This document shows, piece after piece, positions 58,767 to 64,000 of a stretch of DNA of 64,000 nt (the first letter of the stretch is position 1; each line of letters opens with the position of its first letter). The DNA is from Casp-actino8 sp001510335 (GTDB lineage Bacteria; Actinomycetota; Acidimicrobiia; Acidimicrobiales; Ilumatobacteraceae), in contig JAQCEM010000001.1 in the NCBI GenBank assembly GCA_027729635.1, positions 150,246 through 214,245 on the forward strand. Reading direction: 5' to 3'. The position numbers and the translations under genes were made by a program. Under the pieces are notes generated by a model. The model saw only the letters and a list, made by a program, of their open reading frames with translations. It ran no database searches and had not been told where the DNA came from.

Positions 58767-59590
58767 CAGCCAGCAGTCGTTGTTGGTCCAGCCGGCGCGG
58801 CTGACGTTGTCGCACTTGGTGCAGTAGTTGTCTCTGGAACAGTGGTCGCTCCGGCAACAGTTGTTGTGGTTTGACCAGTGGTTCCACCGTCGGCGGCACC
58901 CAGTGCAGGCAAATCAGCAGCAGAGGGTGGCAATTGAGCCTGTGTTCCCGCAGGAGCAAACACAACTGAAAAAGCCATACCGTCTTGCTTCAAACGAATG
59001 TCATCAAAATTGGTGATGTATGTCGAGTAGTCGTCCGGCGAGTTATAAGCCTCAAACGCGTACACCACAACTTCGCCATCAACCGACTTGCCATCCGCAT
59101 CGGTGCACTTCGTGACTCCTTCTTCGTACACCGCTCCACCTTGATCGGCGGGGAACTGAAGTTTGGTGTCACTGAGTTTGATTCCGTACACATCAAGGAA
59201 GACGCCAAGTTTGGCATTGCGACCCGTTGCAGCAGACGAGTACGGGTGCCAGTGAATGACTCCGTCGTCGTGACTGTGGATTCCGGTACGACGGAAACCC
59301 TCGTTGAGCAAGCCACCAGCGGTGCTCAACTCTTCTTTGTTGCCTTGAAGATCGGGCAACCACTGATCACAGGTGTAGAAGCCATACGAGGCGTGCCAGT
59401 GATCTTCGACGGTTGGCGGAACGTTTTGGTCAGGAATTGAGGCCCGGGAGTACACGATGAGAGCAGCGCCGACAACGGCGATGCCCACGATCACGGCGGG
59501 GAACAGAGTTCCACCTTGAAAACGAACTTTGCGCCCTTTGCCCTTTTGAGCGAGCCGAGCGACTTTTTTGGCTGACGATGCCTTACCCAC
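58766..59590 (-). CDS. Unknown His-rich, membrane-anchored protein with Thr/Pro tail
   Basis: 274 residues. A very basic N-terminus (about 1-25, many Lys/Arg) precedes one TM helix (about 29-48). The external domain (about 60-205) contains DHWHASYGFYTCDQWLP and GIHSHDDGVIHWHPYSS: seven His and several Asp in two clusters, resembling a metal site. Cys residues at YTCDQW and TKCTDADG could pair. The C-terminal 45 residues are Thr/Ala/Pro-rich and probably disordered. I do not recognise a named family. GTG start at 59590; minus-strand TAGCCT lies 9 nt upstream. First gene of the operon with the nucleotidyltransferase, with a one-base overlap (TGATG). Confidence 0.75.
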   Translation of the reverse strand: MGKASSAKKVARLAQKGKGRKVRFQGGTLFPAVIVGIAVVGAALIVYSRASIPDQNVPPTVEDHWHASYGFYTCDQWLPDLQGNKEELSTAGGLLNEGFRRTGIHSHDDGVIHWHPYSSAATGRNAKLGVFLDVYGIKLSDTKLQFPADQGGAVYEEGVTKCTDADGKSVDGEVVVYAFEAYNSPDDYSTYITNFDDIRLKQDGMAFSVVFAPAGTQAQLPPSAADLPALGAADGGTTGQTTTTVAGATTVPETTTAPSATTSAAPAGPTTTAG

Positions 59591-59661
59591 GAGGAAGAAA
59601 GGCTACCTGCACAAACTGCCAAATGCCGAGCACATTCCCCGCTTGGGTCGTAAAGCTCCAA

Positions 59662-60936
59662 TCAACGCTTGTCACGTGGACCGTCACGTAGATCACGGAG
59701 CACTTCGACATAGCGCTGTGCGACTGCTGCTGGGGAAGCTACATGTTCAACGAATTCCCGAGCCCGCTCCCCCATTTGGCGAATTTGATTGGGGTCGTCC
59801 AACATCTTTCGCAAAGCCTCAATGAGGGCAGTGGGGTCATCGGGGGTCACCGCAACACCGCACTGTGCACCCCCGATCAGCCGTACCACCTCGGTTCCCG
59901 GGTCAATCGCGGCCACAACCGCTCGACCTGAGGCCATAATCGAATACGTCTTCGACGGAACGCTGACCTTTCCTAGGCCCTTCTTCAGGAGAACCACATG
60001 AATATCTGCCGTGGCCAGAACTTCGGCTAGACGTTCACTCGGTTGGTAGTCGCCAAATATCACATTTCCCACTTCTTTGGCTTCAAGTTCTAATGAGGCC
60101 CGCGCTGCTCCTGAACCGTTCACCACAAAGGCAATCTCCGGAAATTCACGGGCTGCATCAATGAGCAGATTCAACGACTGTGAATAGCCAACGTTGCCGG
60201 CATGCATCACTACAGGCCGATCGTCGATTCCTAGGTCTTGTCGGTATTTTGTCATTCGCCCTAACGGTTGAATCGCTTCGGTATCAACAAAGTTTGGAAT
60301 CACTACGACTTTTGCTGAATGCGCGACCGGCAATTTTGCAGTGATGTTCTCACGCAAATCGTCAGACAAGACAGTCACAACCCGCGCGACTCTATACGAA
60401 ATCTTCTCAAGCCAACGGGCGATAGTAATCACCGTCGAGTTCTTGATAGCACCGGTTTCAATTGCTGCATCTGGGAAGACATCTTGAATATTGAATAGCA
60501 AGGGAGCCCGTCGTCCCCGAGCGATCAACCAACCGCTCAAACCAAGAGTGAGTGGCGGCGACATTGCAATCACTGCATCGACTCGTCTCTTATCACCACT
60601 AGCGCACCCTGCCCTCAGACCAGCAACCACTGAAATTGCAGAAAACCCAACGAAACCAAGGGCTCTGCGCCACAAATTCTTTTTGTCGTCACCAGCAAAT
60701 GGGCTTAAACGGGTCACCGATCCCCAAGTCGTTACCGAAGTTCGAGTCCGCCATGTTGTCTGCACCCATTCACTTTCAACCTTGTGTTCGCGATACCAGG
60801 GAAGAGCAGTAACAACATGAATTTCGTGGCCTAACTCAGCGAGCTCGTGAACGATTCTGGTCATCACGACACCAGTTGGTGCCGTGTCAGGTTCAAAGTG
60901 CGGACATAGAACCAGCAGTTTCAAGGGAGCACTCAT
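59662..60936 (-). CDS. GT4-family glycosyltransferase (WbuB-like)
   Basis: 424 residues, GT-B fold: CPHFEPDTAPTGVVMTRIVHELAELGHEIHVVT opening, FNIQDVFPDAAIETG, IPNFVDTEAIQP, and VPSKTYSIMASGRAVVAAID in place of the EGFGxPxxE donor motif, the pattern of WbuB/fucosamine-type transferases. It overlaps the preceding gene by 4 nt, third of a three-glycosyltransferase operon. Acceptor and donor unknown. Confidence 0.9.
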   Translation of the reverse strand: MSAPLKLLVLCPHFEPDTAPTGVVMTRIVHELAELGHEIHVVTALPWYREHKVESEWVQTTWRTRTSVTTWGSVTRLSPFAGDDKKNLWRRALGFVGFSAISVVAGLRAGCASGDKRRVDAVIAMSPPLTLGLSGWLIARGRRAPLLFNIQDVFPDAAIETGAIKNSTVITIARWLEKISYRVARVVTVLSDDLRENITAKLPVAHSAKVVVIPNFVDTEAIQPLGRMTKYRQDLGIDDRPVVMHAGNVGYSQSLNLLIDAAREFPEIAFVVNGSGAARASLELEAKEVGNVIFGDYQPSERLAEVLATADIHVVLLKKGLGKVSVPSKTYSIMASGRAVVAAIDPGTEVVRLIGGAQCGVAVTPDDPTALIEALRKMLDDPNQIRQMGERAREFVEHVASPAAVAQRYVEVLRDLRDGPRDKR

Positions 60937-62048
60937 CGCAGAGCCATTCGATATGCATCGGCAAGTGCTCTTCCCGATGCTTCAGCAGTGAAATTTTCTA
61001 ATCTTCGAGTCGCCAATTCAAGATAATGACCCCGCGATAACTGAACCTGCTCAACCGCATCGGCCCAGGCTTCAACAAGTAAGGGCAACACCAGCCCAGC
61101 ATCGCCGACTACTTCGGGCAAGCACGCCAGATCACTTGAAATGACCGGGGTCCCGAGCGCCATTGCTTCAATAATTGGAGCGCCAAAACCCTCGTATTCA
61201 CTCGGGAAAACTAATGCCATGGCCATTTTGATGAGTCCATCTCGATCGGCTTTGCTGACTCGTCCCAATTTCTTCACACAACTTTTCAAACCAGCCGTAC
61301 TAATTCGTTGATTCACCGCATCTTCGGCGAGTCCCGCCGCTCCGATCAGAACGAGTTGTATCCCCTGCGCATTCCAATACTTTTCCATGACATCGAGCAA
61401 GAACAAATGCCCCTTATGCGGGTGTGTCATCGCCGGAAGTATGACTACGGGCCGATCACCAAGTAAATACTTTGCGCGCAAAGCAGCTTCACTCGTCGCA
61501 TCAGTTCCGAGCGAACTCTCAATTCCGTGTTGCACAACAGTGATGCGATTGGGGTCAATCGCATAAGCATCAACAACAGTTTGTTTCACAAATTGAGTTG
61601 GAACTGCAATGATGTCGGCGCGCCGCGCCGAACGTGGCATCACCGTTTTCAAATAGGCAAGCTTGTGAGGTCGCACGTACTGTGGGAACTCTCGGTACTG
61701 CAAGTCATGAATTGTTAAGACCGTCGGTTGTCGATGACGAAGTGGAATTGTTCCGCCACCATGATGCACGAGGGCTGAGCCGCGAGAACGTTCGAAGAGC
61801 CATGTTGACTCAGAAAACACTCGTTGCGAACGAGACCGCCCATCGTGATTAGTTTCAATAATGCGATGTCGCTCAGCGACATCGGGATGAGCCACAGTGA
61901 ATCCTTGAGGCGCGCAAACCGTGATCTCAAAGTCGTTGGATGAAATTCCCAGGAGTTGGCGCACTAAATAGTCTTCGCTACCACCGACCGCCCCAGGGAC
62001 GCACCACATCAAATTGGCGGTGACTTGTGGTTTAGCCGGAGCACTCAA
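60933..62048 (-). CDS. GT4-family glycosyltransferase
   Basis: 371 residues: MWCVPGAVGGSEDYLVRQLL, TIHDLQYREFPQYVRPHKLAYL, VQHGIESSLG, VFPSEYEGFGAPIIEAMALGTPVISSD with the EGFGxPxxE donor motif. Middle gene of the operon; 4-nt ATGA overlaps on both sides suggest stepwise assembly of one glycan by adjacent enzymes. Confidence 0.9.
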   Translation of the reverse strand: MSAPAKPQVTANLMWCVPGAVGGSEDYLVRQLLGISSNDFEITVCAPQGFTVAHPDVAERHRIIETNHDGRSRSQRVFSESTWLFERSRGSALVHHGGGTIPLRHRQPTVLTIHDLQYREFPQYVRPHKLAYLKTVMPRSARRADIIAVPTQFVKQTVVDAYAIDPNRITVVQHGIESSLGTDATSEAALRAKYLLGDRPVVILPAMTHPHKGHLFLLDVMEKYWNAQGIQLVLIGAAGLAEDAVNQRISTAGLKSCVKKLGRVSKADRDGLIKMAMALVFPSEYEGFGAPIIEAMALGTPVISSDLACLPEVVGDAGLVLPLLVEAWADAVEQVQLSRGHYLELATRRLENFTAEASGRALADAYRMALR

Positions 62049-63124
62049 CCGATGACCTCACGATAAGCAGCAACTGTGAGTCTGGCCGTTTCTGACCACT
62101 GACTTCGTGCGGCTTGACGTAAACCCCAAATTGACAACTCCTGGCGACGAGAAAGCACCTCGTCAATTCCTCGAGCGATATCTTCAACGTCAAACGGATC
62201 GACCAAGACCGCGGCACCGCCTGCAACTTCTTCAGTTGATGTTCCGAGGCTCGTGACGACCGGAGTTCCGTATGACATGGCCTCCAGTACGGGCATGCCG
62301 AATCCCTCGCGTTCGCTCGGATAACAAAAAGCCGCCGCACTTGAATACAAGGCTGGTAATTCAGAATCTGCCACGAACCCGATGAAGTGCACCGAACTTG
62401 TCGCGCTCACCCCAGTATCTCCCCAACCCTGTGAGCCCGCCACAACTAATGGAAGCGCACAATTCGAAACCGCCATTGCGTCGACAAGACGTCGCAGGTT
62501 CTTGCGTGGTTCAACTGTTCCGACAAAAAGTAGAAACTCCTGCGGCAATGAATACTTCGCCCGCACTGCCTCAACATCAGCAGGGGTCACTGGCCTTGAT
62601 TCAACTCCCCACGGAACCAGTCGCAGACGTTCGGTCTTAATACCTGCTCTCTCGGCATCAAGCATGGTGACGGTTGACGGACATAAAACAATTTCGGCGC
62701 GACGACGTATTTCAACCAAACTGCGTTCGAAAATTCGCACTCCGTGACGCGTGAAGTGATCGGGTCGATGGCGCCAAGCAACGTCATGCAATGTTGCGAC
62801 GAGCGGAGCCTTTGAAGGAGCAGGAATGAGTCCGGTGCAATGCAAGACGTCTACTGAACCTGTCGCCCGTTCAACGTGGGGCCAACCAAACCGCAACCAT
62901 GTTTCGTACAGCAATGGACGTCGAAACGGCAAAGCCTGGATCGGTATCGGCGGCATAAACGAAGGTTCAGGCGGTTGACGATGAGTGCCGGCGACTCCCA
63001 CTAACTCAACCCCTGGAATATCTCCGAGTGCCACCGCAGCCCGAATCGCCGAGGACGCCGTCCCGCCAGGTACACGATGCCAGCACTGTTCAAATGTGTA
63101 GGCCACGCGAATAGGTGCTTGCAC
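62045..63124 (-). CDS. GT4-family glycosyltransferase
   Basis: 359 residues from GTG 63124. IRVAYTFEQCWHRVPGGTASSAIRAA opens the N-domain; LVATLHDVAWRHRPDHFTRHGVRIFERS, VGTVEPRKNLRRLVDAMA and CYPSEREGFGMPVLEAMSYGTPVVTS follow. The frame extends to an ATG at 63175, but that ATG overlaps the promoter (CATAAT, 63173-63178) of the divergent gene, and CAAGAT stands 6 nt before GTG 63124, so I prefer the latter. First gene of the three-gene operon. Confidence 0.88.
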   Translation of the reverse strand: MQAPIRVAYTFEQCWHRVPGGTASSAIRAAVALGDIPGVELVGVAGTHRQPPEPSFMPPIPIQALPFRRPLLYETWLRFGWPHVERATGSVDVLHCTGLIPAPSKAPLVATLHDVAWRHRPDHFTRHGVRIFERSLVEIRRRAEIVLCPSTVTMLDAERAGIKTERLRLVPWGVESRPVTPADVEAVRAKYSLPQEFLLFVGTVEPRKNLRRLVDAMAVSNCALPLVVAGSQGWGDTGVSATSSVHFIGFVADSELPALYSSAAAFCYPSEREGFGMPVLEAMSYGTPVVTSLGTSTEEVAGGAAVLVDPFDVEDIARGIDEVLSRRQELSIWGLRQAARSQWSETARLTVAAYREVIG

Positions 63125-63172
63125 CTCTCTATCTTGCCCGATCTCGGTCGCTCTCACGCACCACTTCAGGGT

Positions 63173-63178
63173 CATAAT
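63173..63178 (+). promoter_or_regulatory. -10 box of the FMN reductase gene
   Basis: CATAAT, one base from the TATAAT consensus, ends 6 nt before ATG 63185. Confidence 0.5.
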
Positions 63179-63184
63179 TGAGAC

Positions 63185-63739
63185 ATGTCAATTCAAATCC
63201 TCGGAATATTCGGAAGCATGCGTAAAGAATCATCAAATCGAGGACTCGTGAGGTTGGCACAAAAACTCGCGCCGACAGATGTCACATTTACCGTTCATGA
63301 CGACATCGGGGCACTCCCGTTTTACAACGAAGATCTCGAGGATCCATCGCTCACTCCAGCAGTGGTGCAGCAATGGCGCGAACTAGTTCGTCAAGCAGAC
63401 GCTCTGTTTATCGCCGCCCCTGAATACAACTTCGGACCTACAGCGGTTTTGAAGAATGCCATTGATTGGGCTAGCCGACCGATGGGTCAACATGTGCTCT
63501 CGGGAAAGGTGATCAGTTTGATTAGTTCTTCGGGAGGAACTGGTGGTGCACACATGATTGAACAACTCAGCGGAATTTTGGGTCTACTCGGCAACACAGT
63601 GATCACCGAACCCAATGGTCAGATCGCCAAAGGTGCCGCCCGCATTGCATCAGGCGGCTCAACCACAGACCCGGCCATTGAAGCATTGGTGAAGGAACGC
63701 CTTCAGGCGCTTATCGCAACTGTTCAAACAACTCGTTGA
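63185..63739 (+). CDS. NADPH-dependent FMN reductase
   Basis: A 184-residue flavodoxin-like reductase. GIFGSMRKESSNRGL binds the FMN phosphate, and the diagnostic PEYNFGPTAVLKNAIDWASRP and SSSGGTGGAHM loops follow. It reduces FMN, or quinones and azo compounds, with NAD(P)H. Leaderless promoter geometry upstream. Isolated from the glycosyltransferases by orientation; biological substrate unknown. Confidence 0.92.
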   Translation: MSIQILGIFGSMRKESSNRGLVRLAQKLAPTDVTFTVHDDIGALPFYNEDLEDPSLTPAVVQQWRELVRQADALFIAAPEYNFGPTAVLKNAIDWASRPMGQHVLSGKVISLISSSGGTGGAHMIEQLSGILGLLGNTVITEPNGQIAKGAARIASGGSTTDPAIEALVKERLQALIATVQTTR

Positions 63740-64000
63740 TAACCACTGATTAAAAAGTCAGTCGCCAATGGCGCATGACCCGAGCCATCTTGTCCATGTG
63801 TCGTTGTCACTTCAATGCAGTGCATGGCCCGTTAATAACTTGTCGTTCGTGCGAAGGGCGATCAGAATTCCTAGCAAATAACGTGTCACCGCCTGTGACC
63901 GGTGGAAGCGCAACTATTACATCGCACACAGTTGTTACATCGCACACAGTGGTTCGAAACTCACTACGAGAACGACACACCGTCTGATGTTGCCAAGGCA
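63740..64000. other. Right-edge region without a convincing gene
   Basis: 261 bp to the window end. It contains a GTCAC/GTGAC dyad near 63884-63900 and an 18-bp tandem repeat. An open frame at 63775-63987 lacks a recognisable domain and spans the repeats, so I do not call it. No tRNA fold was found by eye. Confidence 0.5.
63917..63952. repeat. 18-bp tandem repeat, two copies
   Basis: TTACATCGCACACAGTTG (63917-63934) is followed at once by a copy differing only in the last TG to GG (63935-63952). It may be an iteron-like binding site or a simple slippage duplication; two copies cannot tell. Confidence 0.7.

Noticed and set aside
63775..63987. Open frame of 70 codons at the right edge
   Set aside because: No recognisable domain, no ribosome site or leaderless -10. 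It runs through the tandem repeat, and its Cys/Ser-rich composition is not like neighbouring proteins.
1..64000. tRNA, rRNA, CRISPR or insertion sequences
   Set aside because: I read the intergenic gaps for cloverleaf, repeat-spacer and transposase signs and found none. The only repeats are short duplications and one microsatellite.

Overview
The window looks like a chromosomal stretch of a free-living actinobacterium with intermediate GC (about half, judged by eye), most likely class Acidimicrobiia (Ilumatobacter-like). The reasons are coenzyme F420 biosynthesis genes and F420-type luciferase-like oxidoreductases, glucosyl-3-phosphoglycerate synthase beside a FolP2-like protein, a menaquinone menB, a GlbO-type truncated haemoglobin, and DUF3499 and DUF5719 proteins. 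Genes are packed tightly. Operons use ATGA or TAATG overlaps, convergent genes overlap at their ends, and many transcripts look leaderless. I see no rRNA, tRNA, CRISPR array, transposon or prophage. The only truncated gene is at the left edge. No stretch longer than 300 bp lacks a gene.

Layout. 1-741: the 3' part of a DUF559/Vsr-like endonuclease-fold protein. 827-17524: a lipid/sterol catabolic region. Its core is a seven-gene plus-strand operon (8860-16332): acyl-CoA dehydrogenase, ChsH2-like MaoC/DUF35 protein, second acyl-CoA dehydrogenase, ChsH1-like MaoC hydratase, Ltp2-like aldolase, CYP125-like P450 and FadA5-like thiolase. This is the gene content of the mycobacterial igr locus, which removes the cholesterol side chain. 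Around it lie an N-acyl-D-amino-acid deacylase-type amidohydrolase, an aldehyde dehydrogenase, two F420 LLM oxidoreductases, an enoyl-CoA hydratase, two SDRs and a ChsE4/FadE26-like dehydrogenase. Four promoter regions here carry the same near-perfect palindrome (TTCTGACR-N3-YGTCAGAA), so they probably form one regulon controlled by a regulator encoded elsewhere.

17624-28946: mixed housekeeping genes. These are a RibD-C-like reductase, gpgS with a divergent FolP-like gene, folB-folK, an M20 amidohydrolase, an aquaporin, an FkbM methyltransferase, an L,D-transpeptidase lipoprotein, menB, an rRNA/tRNA SpoU-type methylase, purU, a truncated haemoglobin and an enoyl-CoA hydratase. 28967-34493: the minus-strand secA-prfB-ftsE-ftsX block. 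34597-40609: HAD hydrolase, ComF, IclR regulator, YczE-like membrane protein, ahcY, Trm112 and phosphomannomutase.

40671-63124: cell-envelope region. It holds a large PTPS-related membrane protein, a CPBP protease, DUF3499, ftsH, a GT2-DUF5719-thioredoxin operon, a flippase, GDP-mannose dehydratase, four GT4-type glycosyltransferases, a sugar nucleotidyltransferase, an epimerase-fold protein and an unknown His-rich membrane-anchored protein. fbiA(cofD)-cofE for F420 synthesis sit inside it. Phosphomannomutase, nucleotidyltransferase and GMD together suggest GDP-mannose and GDP-4-keto-6-deoxymannose feeding a surface glycan. The window ends with an FMN reductase and 261 bp without a convincing gene.

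The most notable observations are the shared operator over the sterol genes; a recurring TANNNT-N6/7-start-codon geometry that marks leaderless genes and corrects several starts; two symmetric bidirectional promoters in which divergent -10 boxes share a TA; and a textbook intrinsic terminator lying inside the first codons of the gene after ahcY.
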